Source: an uncultured Chloroflexota bacterium
GTDB taxonomy: Bacteria > Chloroflexota > Anaerolineae > Caldilineales > Caldilineaceae
DNA length: 14,216 bases
Reading direction: 5' to 3'
NCBI GenBank assembly: GCA_903879975.1
Contig: CAIRNL010000041.1
Location: 1-14,216 of the forward strand
Made by a program: the position numbers and the translations under genes. The notes beneath the pieces are model-generated. The model had not been told where the DNA came from. It saw nothing but the letters and a program-made list of their open reading frames with translations, and made no database searches. How positions within the stretch are numbered: position 1 is the stretch's first letter; each line of letters starts with the position of its first letter. Below, in pieces: positions 5,912 to 13,385 of this stretch.

Positions 5912-7843
5912 ATGCTCGAACAGCACATTTCAGCGTCATCATCCTCAACGTCCTATCAGATGCACCGTATTCGGCGGCTGGCCCTGCCTGTGCTGCTTGG
6001 ACTCCTCGTTGCTCTGATCTTCTTCAAGGGCATCTCCGTATCTCTGGCTGTCAATGATGCGTATCGTGCAGCCACGCAACTGCGTGCGATGCTTGCCGTG
6101 TCGCCGATCTTCAACAATATGCCTGCGATCCAGGAGACTGTCGGTGAGTTGGAAGCGGCCTACGACGGACTGGCCGACGAACTGCGGCCCCTACTGCCCG
6201 CAACAGCGCTCCTGCGCGCCGTGCCGGAATATGGCCCGTTGGCGGCAGCTTCGCCGACACTGCTGTCGGTCGGAGAACAGGGCATGTCCTTGCTGCACAA
6301 AGGGGTGGACCTGGTCGGGCCGGATATTGCCGCGGTACGGGTTGCTCAGCCCAGCGCTTCGATAGTAGATCTTTTACCCCAGGTTGCCGCCCGCGTCGGC
6401 CCAGAACTGCCCTCGCTGGCCCAGGATATTGCTACTTTGAGCGCAAGCCTGGCTGCCTTGGATTCAAGCGGGATGCCAGATCGCGCCACCCTCTTGTTGC
6501 AGGGCGCCTCAGGTGCTCTTGCCCTGGCAGAGGTCATCGCCCGCCTGGGGCCAGAGATGCCCACATTGCTTGGGATGGACGTTCCCAGACATTATCTGGT
6601 CCTTGTGCAGAACAACCACGAATTGCGTGCTACCGGGGGCTTCATTGCAGCCATCGGCAAGGTTACCTTGGATCAAGGGAAGCTTGTGGAACTTGAGTTT
6701 GTCGATAGCTATGATATCTATCGCAACGACGGGGTCTATCCGCCTGCTCCGGCGCCAATGCGCAAATACATGGACATCCAGCTGATGCTCATGCGCGACG
6801 CGAACTGGTCGCCCGATCTGCCGACTGCCGCCAAGGTGGCCCGCGCACTCTACAAGAGCGATACGGGTGTCCAGATCGATGGCGTCGTCACGGTTGACCT
6901 CAATGCTGTGAAGACGATTTTCGGCGCGCTGGGCGAAGTTCAGGTGCCCGGATTCGATGAGCCGCTGACCGGCGATAACATTGAGGCGCAGATCGTGCGC
7001 CTGTGGGAGCGGCCCGCTGAAGGCGATACCGCTGTGGGAGGCGCCACGCCTGAAGAACAAGCAATTTGGTGGGAGCAGCGCAAGGCCTTTATCCCGTTGC
7101 TGACACAGGCTGCCCTTGCCCACGTCCAGAACGGCGGTGCCAATTACCTGCAACTGGCCGATGCATTGCATACGGCGCTGACTGAGCGCTCGGTTCAAGC
7201 CTGGCTCGACTCCCCAGTTGCAGAGGAAGTGTTGCACTCAGCAGGATGGGATGGCGGTTTGCAGCCGGAAAAAGGCAGCGATTTCCTGGCAGTTGTCGAT
7301 ACCAATATGGGCTATAACAAGGCCGATGCCGCGATCGAACGAGCGTTGGATTACCGCGTGGCATGGCCAGACGCTCCAAGCGCGCCGGCACAAGCGACGC
7401 TTACCCTGACCTACACTCACCCCATCGATGCCGATGATCCTGGCTGCGACCTGACGCCGCGCTATGGCAATAGCTACACCGATCTGATCGCACGCTGCTA
7501 CTTCAATTACATTCGAGTCTATGTGCCGCAGGGGAGCGAACTGATTGCGGCAACGGGTGTGACAACGGATAGTATCACGACGCAACGCGGCGAACGGGGT
7601 ACGAGAATTTTTACTGGCTACTTTATCTTGCCGCCACGCAACACCAACGTGGTGACCTTCACCTATACGCTTCCATCTCAGCTGACGCCGGAGAACTATG
7701 CACTGGTCTTGCAGCGTCAGTCTGGTACGCGCCCTCTCCCAGTGACTATCGCGGTGGATGGCACGGTTGCAGAGACGACGCTCGGCACAGCAAAGCTGAT
7801 CTGGCCGTTGCTAGATCCCCTCCCGCAATCAGCCGCGCCGTGA
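5912..7843 (+). CDS. DUF4012 membrane-anchored protein
   Basis: The 643-residue product has a short Ser-rich N-terminus, one membrane helix (about 23-46) and a large outer domain. Residues 50-215 are mostly helical with repeated Ala/Leu spacing. Residues 216-410 carry the DUF4012 hallmark LVQNNHELRATGGF (231-244), then GKLVELEFVDSYDIY (256-270) and a NWSPDLPTAAK segment (298-308). DUF4012 proteins are widespread in Actinobacteria and Chloroflexota, often beside exopolysaccharide genes, and resemble LytR-CpsA-Psr ligases in layout; their reaction is not established. The C-terminal part (about 490-630) looks beta-rich. I chose ATG 5912, 2 bases after the DUF2723 stop. A start at 5852 is in frame but would overlap the upstream gene by 58 bases and add an Arg-rich leader unlike a signal anchor. 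No terminator with a T-run follows the stop. Confidence 0.88.
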   Translation: MLEQHISASSSSTSYQMHRIRRLALPVLLGLLVALIFFKGISVSLAVNDAYRAATQLRAMLAVSPIFNNMPAIQETVGELEAAYDGLADELRPLLPATALLRAVPEYGPLAAASPTLLSVGEQGMSLLHKGVDLVGPDIAAVRVAQPSASIVDLLPQVAARVGPELPSLAQDIATLSASLAALDSSGMPDRATLLLQGASGALALAEVIARLGPEMPTLLGMDVPRHYLVLVQNNHELRATGGFIAAIGKVTLDQGKLVELEFVDSYDIYRNDGVYPPAPAPMRKYMDIQLMLMRDANWSPDLPTAAKVARALYKSDTGVQIDGVVTVDLNAVKTIFGALGEVQVPGFDEPLTGDNIEAQIVRLWERPAEGDTAVGGATPEEQAIWWEQRKAFIPLLTQAALAHVQNGGANYLQLADALHTALTERSVQAWLDSPVAEEVLHSAGWDGGLQPEKGSDFLAVVDTNMGYNKADAAIERALDYRVAWPDAPSAPAQATLTLTYTHPIDADDPGCDLTPRYGNSYTDLIARCYFNYIRVYVPQGSELIAATGVTTDSITTQRGERGTRIFTGYFILPPRNTNVVTFTYTLPSQLTPENYALVLQRQSGTRPLPVTIAVDGTVAETTLGTAKLIWPLLDPLPQSAAP

Positions 7844-8103
7844 GCGTATGTGGCGAGGGTGGCCGGCAGGGTCTGGCCGCTTGGCCCCTAGCAGCAGATA
7901 ATCAACTGATTCCGCTGGTTCCCATCACAAGAAAGACATCGCATCGCTCGGCAGCCTGCCTGGCTGCATCCAGGACACGTGCGGGTAGTACCTCCCCAAA
8001 CCAGACCACGCTCGGCCGAATATAGCCGTTGCACGACTGACAATATTTCTCCCACCATGACTCTGGGCTGTCGTACAGAGTGCCTGTGTGGCGAAAACGT
8101 CGG
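7844..8103. other. Non-coding stretch between convergent genes
   Basis: The gap between the DUF4012 stop and the ABC ATPase stop is 316 bases. Its right end holds the ATPase terminator. The rest has one short hairpin, GCAGCC/GGCTGC around a 5-nt loop at 7951-7967, without a T-run. No RNA gene or convincing reading frame was seen. Confidence 0.6.
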
Positions 8104-8136
8104 GAAAGAAAAGCCGGAGATCAGAAGACCCCCGGC
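8104..8136 (-). terminator. Rho-independent terminator of the ABC ATPase gene
   Basis: On the minus strand GCCGGGG (plus-strand 8130-8136) pairs with CTCCGGC (8113-8119) in a 7-bp stem with one G-T pair and a 10-nt loop, followed by TTTTCTTTC (8104-8112). It starts 23 bases past the stop codon of the ATPase gene. Confidence 0.75.
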
Positions 8137-8159
8137 CCTGGAGAACGGATGCGGCGGTC

Positions 8160-9266
8160 TTAGCTGGCCAGTGACATTTCGCTCTTGGGGTCGAAGATGT
8201 GCGCATTGGCCATATTGACGGCCAACTGCACTTCGTCGCCCACCTGCGAGCGGACACGCGGGTCGACGCGCGCAATGAACTGCTTGTTGTCACGGGTCAC
8301 GAGATACAGGAAGATCTCGTTGCCCATCATTTCAATGACATCGACCTTGGCCGGCATGTCGGCCTCCAGGATTCCCGGCGGTACGAACGGCTTGGCATGG
8401 ATGTCTTCTGGACGGATGCCGAAGACAACCTGCTTGCCCTTGTGCTGGCGCCATTCGTCGGCCTTGGGCTGCGGTACTTCTAGACGGAAGCCGCTGGTGT
8501 TGATTTCGACTTTGCCGTCGCTCTCGACCAGTGTCGCATCAAAGAAGTTCATGCTCGGGCTGCCGATAAAGCCGGCAACGAACACGTTGTGCGGGTGATC
8601 GTAGAGTGCCTGTGGCGTGTCGATCTGCTGCAGGAGGCCATCTTTCATGACCGCAATGCGGGTCGCCATTGTCATGGCTTCGACCTGGTCGTGGGTCACA
8701 TAAATGAAGGTTGTCGCCAGGCGCTGATGTAGCTTGGTCAGCTGTGCTCGGGTCTGGACACGCAGCTTGGCATCCAGGTTGGAGAGCGGCTCATCAAATA
8801 GGAAGACCGCCGGCTCGCGCACGATGGCGCGTCCCACAGCAACGCGCTGGCGCTGACCACCAGAAAGTTGCTTCGGCTTGCGGTCGAGCAGGTGGCCGAT
8901 GTCGAGAATATCCGCTGCTTCCTTGACACGGCGATCAATTTCAGCCTTCGGCGTCTTGCGCAACTTCAGGCCAAATGCCATGTTGTCATAGACGCTCATG
9001 TGTGGATAGAGCGCATAGCTCTGGAATACCATCGCAATGTCTCGATCCTTGGGGGGAACATCATTCACGATCCGGTCACCGATCAGGATGTTGCCTTCAC
9101 TGATCTCTTCGAGACCAGCCAGGCAACGCAAACTTGTCGTCTTGCCACAGCCTGACGGACCAACGAAGACAAGGAATTCCTTGTCTTCAATGTGGATGTT
9201 CAAATCGTTGACTGCCGTCACGTCGCCGTAGCGCTTGAAGACATGATCGTACGTTACACTCGCCAT
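8160..9266 (-). CDS. Sugar ABC transporter ATPase (MalK/UgpC/MsmK family)
   Basis: This 368-residue ATPase has full length for the CUT1 sugar-importer subfamily. The nucleotide-binding domain holds Walker A GPSGCGKT (36-43), Q-loop Gln82, signature LSGGQRQRVA (134-143), Walker B VFLFDE (154-159), D-loop SNLDAK (162-167) and switch His192 (THD). From about residue 240 comes the C-terminal OB-fold (TOBE/MalK regulatory) domain with GIRPEDI (283-289). It would power uptake of oligosaccharides or glycerol-3-phosphate through a partner permease pair and binding protein, none of which lie in the window. Such lone ATPases often serve several permeases (MsmX-type), which is an inference here. AAGGAG (plus-strand 9278-9283) lies 11 bases before the ATG and supports the start. 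The gene has its own terminator and a candidate promoter, so it is probably monocistronic. Confidence 0.95.
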   Translation of the reverse strand: MASVTYDHVFKRYGDVTAVNDLNIHIEDKEFLVFVGPSGCGKTTSLRCLAGLEEISEGNILIGDRIVNDVPPKDRDIAMVFQSYALYPHMSVYDNMAFGLKLRKTPKAEIDRRVKEAADILDIGHLLDRKPKQLSGGQRQRVAVGRAIVREPAVFLFDEPLSNLDAKLRVQTRAQLTKLHQRLATTFIYVTHDQVEAMTMATRIAVMKDGLLQQIDTPQALYDHPHNVFVAGFIGSPSMNFFDATLVESDGKVEINTSGFRLEVPQPKADEWRQHKGKQVVFGIRPEDIHAKPFVPPGILEADMPAKVDVIEMMGNEIFLYLVTRDNKQFIARVDPRVRSQVGDEVQLAVNMANAHIFDPKSEMSLAS

Positions 9267-9335
9267 TATGAAATTTTCTCCTTGGTGTCAAACACAACTG
9301 TTTGAAACTAAAATATGGAGGCTGCAGGGAGCAAT

Positions 9336-9363
9336 CCCGTTAACGAGAGTATAGCACAACGGG
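9336..9363. promoter_or_regulatory. Inverted repeat flanking the ATPase -10, possible operator
   Basis: CCCGTT (9336-9341) and AACGGG (9358-9363) form a perfect 6-bp inverted repeat with a 16-base spacer that contains the predicted -10 TATACT. The left arm is part of an 8-bp palindrome CGTTAACG (9338-9345). The position over the predicted start site fits a repressor site for a sugar-responsive regulator, but no regulator gene is nearby. Confidence 0.3.
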
Positions 9364-9377
9364 AATACATGCTGCAA
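9348..9377 (-). promoter_or_regulatory. Probable promoter of the ABC ATPase gene
   Basis: On the minus strand TTGCAG (plus-strand 9372-9377) and TATACT (9348-9353, 5 of 6 to consensus) are 18 bases apart. Transcription would start near 9341, about 75 bases before the ATG. The -35 is weak, so an activator may be needed. The rest of the gap 9267-9510 has no gene. Confidence 0.45.
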
Positions 9378-9510
9378 CTGTGTTTTTCGATTCACCCGGA
9401 GCCGCCCAGTTGGCGAATCCGCAGGCAGTCGGCAGCTCAAATTCATGCCGAGATGCCCTGGTCATTACCGAAGCAGACACAAAAATTTCAATGGACGGGA
9501 GGATTGATGC

Positions 9511-10671
9511 CTATTCTCGCACACGCCCCACGATCCTGGGCAACTCATCGAGCAGGAAGTCAATCTCATCCGCTGAAGTTGCTGCGCCCAGGCTGAAACG
9601 CAGCGCGCCTGCTGCGCGGGCTGGCGCAATCCCTAACGCATCCAGCACGTGGCTGGGCCGATTGGCGCCTGAGGCGCAGGCGCTGCCACTGCTGGCGGCC
9701 ACGCCGGCCAGATCGAGCGCAATTAGCATGCTCTCAGCATCTGCGTGGTCGATCACGAAGCTGACATGGTTGTCGAGACGCCACGTTGCCGACCCAGTGA
9801 GCGCTGCGCCATTCACCCGTTCGAGCACGCCACCGATCAGCCGATCGCGCAGGGCGCGTAGGCGCACTCCCTCTGTCACACGCTCTGCTTCGGCCAATTC
9901 CAGCGCCTTGGCCATCCCCACAATCAGGGGCACATTCTCTGTGCCGGCGCGCCGCCCACCTTCGTGGCTGCCCCCGGTCATGAAGGGCTGAAAGGGTGTC
10001 CCCGCACGTAAATAGAGCAGGCCAACCCCTTTGGGGCCATAAAATTTGTGCGCGCCCAGGCTCATGGCATCGACAGGCAGGCGAGAGACTGCCAACTCCA
10101 GCTTGCCGCCAGCCTGCACCGCATCCGTGTGGAACGGAACACCCGCTTCCCGGCAAAGTATACCGAGATCGGAAATCGGTTCGACCGTGCCGACTTCATT
10201 GTTCGCTGCCATGATGCTGACGAGCGCAACTTCTTTCGGCATCGTCAACTCACGTTCGAGCGCGTCGATCGACACACGCCCTTCACCGTCGACAGGCAGC
10301 AATGTCAGCGTAAAGCCACAGCGATCGCACAACTCTTCTGCCGTCTGTAGCACTGCCTTGTGCTCGATCGCTGTAGTGAGAATCCGGTTGGCACCGGTCG
10401 CAGCACGGCGTGCAAGGGCAATACCGTGCAGAGCAGCGTTGTCACTCTCCGTGCCGCAGCCCGTGAAGACGATCTCGGACGGGCGCGCTCCGAGCAGGTC
10501 AGCCAAGGTCTGGCGTGCCTTCTGCAATGCAACGCTGGCACCGCGTCCCGGACGGTGCATGCTGGACGGATTGCCGTAAGCCTCCGTGAAATAGGGCAGC
10601 ATCGCCTCCAGTACAGCCGGCCGTACAGGCGTCGTGGCGGCATGATCCAGATAAATTGTTCGCGACTTCAT
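9511..10671 (-). CDS. Cysteine desulfurase, IscS/NifS type
   Basis: This 386-residue pyridoxal-phosphate enzyme converts cysteine to alanine and a protein-bound persulfide that feeds iron-sulfur cluster and tRNA thiolation pathways. It is cytosolic. Visible hallmarks are IYLDHAATTPV (6-16), GNPSSMHRPGR (33-43), TESDNAAL (74-81), EHKAVL with the PLP-stacking His104, SIMAANNEVG (152-161), HTDAVQ (181-186), the PLP Lys209 in GAHKFYGPKG, RRAGTENV (240-247) and the active-site Cys332 in SSGSACASG. The loop around Cys332 is long, as in group I enzymes rather than SufS. I chose ATG at 10671 because the conserved domain begins a few residues later. An in-frame extension to 10746 adds 25 residues with no family match. 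No IscU, IscR or tRNA-thiolation gene is adjacent, so the exact pathway is unclear. It could also supply selenium in a selenocysteine-using genome. Confidence 0.93.
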   Translation of the reverse strand: MKSRTIYLDHAATTPVRPAVLEAMLPYFTEAYGNPSSMHRPGRGASVALQKARQTLADLLGARPSEIVFTGCGTESDNAALHGIALARRAATGANRILTTAIEHKAVLQTAEELCDRCGFTLTLLPVDGEGRVSIDALERELTMPKEVALVSIMAANNEVGTVEPISDLGILCREAGVPFHTDAVQAGGKLELAVSRLPVDAMSLGAHKFYGPKGVGLLYLRAGTPFQPFMTGGSHEGGRRAGTENVPLIVGMAKALELAEAERVTEGVRLRALRDRLIGGVLERVNGAALTGSATWRLDNHVSFVIDHADAESMLIALDLAGVAASSGSACASGANRPSHVLDALGIAPARAAGALRFSLGAATSADEIDFLLDELPRIVGRVRE

Positions 10672-10873
10672 TGCGCCTATCCCCGTCAAAATGAACCCCC
10701 ACATACGGCACACAAGGGGTCGATTCCAGCAGCAATGCGACTGCATCAGGCCCGGTGGAAGCCGATTGTATCATGGGTCTGTAAATCCTTGGCCAATCCA
10801 TCATACGCTGCAAATCATCTGTCGAGAGCCTCACCTTTCGCGCCCCTTTGTAACGACCAAAGTCCCTCTTATT
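10672..10873. other. Divergent intergenic region, left part
   Basis: The gap between the cysteine desulfurase start and the pyrophosphatase start spans 448 bases. The left part holds an AT-richer TGATACAAT on the minus strand (TACAAT at plus-strand 10766-10771) that could be a -10 for the desulfurase, but no good -35 lies at 16-18 bases. Open frames across it have no supporting features. Confidence 0.35.
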
Positions 10874-10901
10874 TTGAGATCGGTGTCGGGCACATTAAAA
10901 T
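10874..10901 (+). promoter_or_regulatory. Probable sigma70 promoter of the pyrophosphatase gene
   Basis: TTGAGA (10874-10879) and TAAAAT (10896-10901) each match consensus at 5 of 6 positions with a 16-base spacer. Transcription would begin near 10908, leaving a leader of about 210 bases before the TTG start at 11120. Confidence 0.5.
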
Positions 10902-10944
10902 ACCCGTCATCTACCTGGATCTCATCCATATTATGTCACTATCT

Positions 10945-10999
10945 GCTGCCGTCCAGGCAGCGTTGTACGCAAAGCGACAGCGACACAGCTTGTACAACG
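10945..10999 (+). promoter_or_regulatory. Two adjacent stem-loops in the pyrophosphatase leader
   Basis: The first stem is GCTGCC (10945-10950) with GGCAGC (10956-10961) around a 5-nt loop. The second is CGTTGTAC (10961-10968) with GTACAACG (10992-10999), extended after a 3-nt bulge by AAGC (10972-10975) with GCTT (10988-10991). The stems share one base, so they abut or compete. I do not recognise a known riboswitch class. Confidence 0.4.
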
Positions 11000-11057
11000 G
11001 CACAAATTAACGGGAGTCGAATCCGCTCCACCTGTAGCCATTTGTTTTCTGTACGGC

Positions 11058-11077
11058 GCAGATTACTGCAGATTACT
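11058..11077 (+). repeat. Perfect 10-bp tandem repeat in the pyrophosphatase leader
   Basis: GCAGATTACT occurs twice in tandem at 11058-11067 and 11068-11077, followed by a looser third echo (ATCGTTACT). It lies about 40 bases before the start codon. It may be a protein-binding site or chance slippage. Confidence 0.6.
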
Positions 11078-11105
11078 ATCGTTACTACAGCAAAGGTTTT
11101 ACCAA

Positions 11106-11113
11106 AGAGGAGG
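11106..11113 (+). promoter_or_regulatory. Strong ribosome binding site selecting a TTG start
   Basis: AGAGGAGG lies 6 bases before TTG at 11120-11122. It is the best SD in the window and selects this TTG over in-frame upstream starts as far as 10691. Confidence 0.85.
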
Positions 11114-11119
11114 TTTCCC

Positions 11120-13192
11120 TTGTTACAAGGATCTGTTCCAATAGTCATCGCATTGGTGCTTAGCGTAGTTGGCATCGGATTTGTTATCTACCAGATGCGC
11201 CGGGTGCTGGCCGAAGATCAGGGCAACCAGGCCATGCGCGAAATTTCTCAGGCGGTCCAAACCGGGGCGGCGGCCTTCCTGCGCCGTGAGTACACCTATC
11301 TGGCGATCTTCGTTGTTGTGGTGGCGCTGATTGTGGGCGCCTTTATCGACTGGCAGACTGCTGTCAATTTTGTTGTTGGCTCGCTCATTTCAGCGGCGGC
11401 CGGCTACCTGGGGATGTATGTGGCTGTCCGCTCCAATGTACGGACTGCCGCAGCTGCAGCGCGCAGCCTCAATGATGGGTTGCGCGTCGCCTTCGGCAGC
11501 GGCTCAGTCATGGGCATGGCCGTGGTGAGTTTTGGTCTGCTCGGCTTGAGCGTTATGTATCTGGTCTTTGCGGGCAGCAGCGACGCAGCAGCTCTGTCGG
11601 CAGAGATCGGCTTTCTGGCCGGCTTCGGCTTTGGCGCCAGCAGTATCGCTCTCTTTGCCCGTGTCGGTGGCGGGATTTATACCAAGGCAGCAGATGTCGG
11701 CGCCGACCTGGTGGGTAAGGTGGAGGCAGGAATCCCGGAAGATGACCCTCGCAACCCTGCCGTGATCGCCGACAACGTAGGCGACAACGTAGGCGATGTC
11801 GCTGGCATGGGCGCTGATCTCTTTGAAAGCTATGTCGGTTCGATTATTGCTGCCTCGGCGCTGGGGGTGGCGTTGGTGCTCTCCCACAATGCAGCCTTGG
11901 GCTTCGTCGGTCTGCCGTTTCTGATCGCAGGCGGTGGCATCATTGCCTCGCTGATCGGTACCTTCCTGGTCAAGACTGAAGAGAACGCCACACAGGAACA
12001 GTTGCTGACGACGCTGCGCCGTTCGGTGTGGGGCGCCTCTGGCATCGTGTTGATCATCTCACTGCTCTTTGTGCTGTTGGCGGGTGTTTCGTTCCATTTC
12101 TTCCTGGCGATTGTCGTGGGTCTGGTTGCAGGAAACGGCATTGCCTGGTTCACCGAATACTATACTGCTTACACCCAAAAGCCCACACGCTCGATTGCAG
12201 ATGCCTCCGAGACCGGACCGGCAACGACAATCATCCAGGGTATCGCTGTCGGCATGAACAGTACAACGGCGCCGGTGTTGATCGTAGCCGCCGCTATGTT
12301 GTTGTCGATGTGGCTCGGCTTCCAGGCGCTTCCTGATGCCGGCATCACCGCCGGCCTCTACGCGGTAGCGTTGGCCGGCGTCGGCATGCTGAGCACGCTG
12401 GGCGTGACGCTGGCAACGGATGCCTACGGCCCGGTAGCTGACAACGCCGGCGGTATCGCTGAAATGGCGCATCTGCCGCCGGAAGTGCGCCAGCGCACCG
12501 ACGCCCTCGACAGCCTGGGAAATACCACGGCTGCCACCGGCAAAGGGTTTGCGATTGGTTCGGCGGTGCTCACGGCGCTGGCGCTGTTGGGGGCTTATAT
12601 GGATACAGCCGGTATCGATACGTTGAACGTCCTGGCGCCAACTGTGTTGCCGGGGATGCTCGTCGGCGCCATGCTGCCTTTTCTCTTCACCGCGCTGACG
12701 ATGACGGCCGTCGGAAAGGCTGCCAAGGAGATCGTCCTTGAGGTGCGCCGCCAGTTTAAGGAGATTGCCGGGCTGATGGAAGGCACTGCAAAGCCGGATT
12801 ATGCCCGCGCTGTCGATATCAGCACCCGCAGCGCCCTGCGCGAGATGATTGTGCCCGGTCTGCTGGCCGTGATCACGCCGATTGTGGTCGGCTTCTTGCT
12901 CGGCAAAGAGGGCTTGGCGGGACTGCTGGTCGGCGCAATCTCTGCCGGCTTCCTGCTGGCAGTCATGATGGCCAATGCAGGGGGCGCCTGGGATAACGCC
13001 AAAAAGTGGATCGAGACGGGCGAGATGGGCGGCAAGGGCTCGCCGGCTCATAAGGCAGCCGTTGTCGGCGACACGGTGGGCGATCCCTTCAAGGATACCA
13101 GCGGCCCGTCGCTCAATATTCTGATCAAGCTCATGTCTATCGTGAGCCTGGTCTTTGCGTCGGCGTTTGGCACTGGCCTGCTGGGCTTCTAG
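11120..13192 (+). CDS. hppA: Membrane-bound ion-translocating pyrophosphatase, K+-dependent type
   Basis: This 690-residue integral membrane protein couples pyrophosphate hydrolysis to pumping of H+ (or Na+) out of the cytoplasm. About 16 hydrophobic segments are expected. Family motifs are all present: GGGIYTKAADVGADLVGK (183-200), EDDPRNPAVIADNVGDNVGD (207-226), EYYT (346-349), TDAYGPVADNAGGIAEM (433-449) and GDTVGDPFKDTSGPSLN (650-666). At the K+ switch the sequence reads GNTTAATGKGFAIGS, with Ala471 and Gly474 where K+-independent enzymes have Lys and Thr, so it should be K+-stimulated. H+ versus Na+ specificity cannot be settled by eye. The TTG start is set by a strong SD, and longer upstream frames add about 143 unrelated residues. 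DNVG-D is encoded by a perfect 12-bp tandem repeat (11771-11794). The gene is flanked by its own promoter and terminator, so it is monocistronic. Confidence 0.96.
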   Translation: MLQGSVPIVIALVLSVVGIGFVIYQMRRVLAEDQGNQAMREISQAVQTGAAAFLRREYTYLAIFVVVVALIVGAFIDWQTAVNFVVGSLISAAAGYLGMYVAVRSNVRTAAAAARSLNDGLRVAFGSGSVMGMAVVSFGLLGLSVMYLVFAGSSDAAALSAEIGFLAGFGFGASSIALFARVGGGIYTKAADVGADLVGKVEAGIPEDDPRNPAVIADNVGDNVGDVAGMGADLFESYVGSIIAASALGVALVLSHNAALGFVGLPFLIAGGGIIASLIGTFLVKTEENATQEQLLTTLRRSVWGASGIVLIISLLFVLLAGVSFHFFLAIVVGLVAGNGIAWFTEYYTAYTQKPTRSIADASETGPATTIIQGIAVGMNSTTAPVLIVAAAMLLSMWLGFQALPDAGITAGLYAVALAGVGMLSTLGVTLATDAYGPVADNAGGIAEMAHLPPEVRQRTDALDSLGNTTAATGKGFAIGSAVLTALALLGAYMDTAGIDTLNVLAPTVLPGMLVGAMLPFLFTALTMTAVGKAAKEIVLEVRRQFKEIAGLMEGTAKPDYARAVDISTRSALREMIVPGLLAVITPIVVGFLLGKEGLAGLLVGAISAGFLLAVMMANAGGAWDNAKKWIETGEMGGKGSPAHKAAVVGDTVGDPFKDTSGPSLNILIKLMSIVSLVFASAFGTGLLGF

Positions 13193-13256
13193 CCAATCTC
13201 ACCGCGCATCTCGCCCGGCTGCTGGCTGGATGGCGGGTGATCAGCCGAAAGTACGA

Positions 13257-13287
13257 ACCGGGAGCGATCAGTCGCTCCCGGTTTTTT
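13257..13287 (+). terminator. Strong rho-independent terminator of the pyrophosphatase gene
   Basis: ACCGGGAGCGA (13257-13267) pairs perfectly over 11 bp with TCGCTCCCGGT (13272-13282) around a TCAG tetraloop, and six T residues follow (13282-13287). It is the clearest intrinsic terminator in the window. Confidence 0.93.
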
Positions 13288-13303
13288 GTTGGCTGTGGCT
13301 GGC

Positions 13304-13332
13304 TTGACATCCACCAATCGCCTCGCTATACT
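13304..13332 (+). promoter_or_regulatory. Near-consensus sigma70 promoter of the tyrosine recombinase gene
   Basis: A perfect TTGACA (13304-13309) and TATACT (13327-13332, 5 of 6) are separated by exactly 17 bases. It starts 16 bases after the upstream T-run, so the recombinase gene is transcribed independently, beginning near 13339. Confidence 0.85.
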
Positions 13333-13375
13333 CGCAATTGCTTGTGCGGAGATTTGTGAAGGCAGCATAAAACAT

Positions 13376-13380
13376 GGAGG
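13376..13380 (+). promoter_or_regulatory. Ribosome binding site favouring a GTG start
   Basis: GGAGG lies 5 bases before GTG at 13386. The alternative ATG at 13374 has only GAAGG at 11 bases. The SD overlaps that ATG, which argues that GTG is the main start. Confidence 0.6.
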
Positions 13381-13385
13381 ATACC

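Noticed and set aside
10672..10746. 25-residue N-terminal extension of the cysteine desulfurase
   Set aside because: The extra residues are Cys/Trp-rich and unlike the family, which begins close to the IYLDHAATTP motif.
10671..10834. Minus-strand frame starting GTG (MRLSTDDLQRMMDW...) just upstream of the desulfurase
   Set aside because: It is short, lacks a properly spaced SD and runs into the desulfurase in another frame. No family was recognised.
10933..11010. 25-codon open frame (MSLSAAVQAALYAK...) in the pyrophosphatase leader, possible leader peptide
   Set aside because: There is no Shine-Dalgarno before the ATG, and the sequence coincides with the stem-loops, which explain its composition.
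11008..11030. GTCGAATCC/GGATTCGAC resembling a tRNA or tmRNA T arm
   Set aside because: The flanking bases do not form a T stem, acceptor stem or anticodon arm on either strand.
10691..11119. 143-residue N-terminal extension of the pyrophosphatase
   Set aside because: It crosses the promoter and leader and lacks family similarity, while the strong SD points to TTG 11120.
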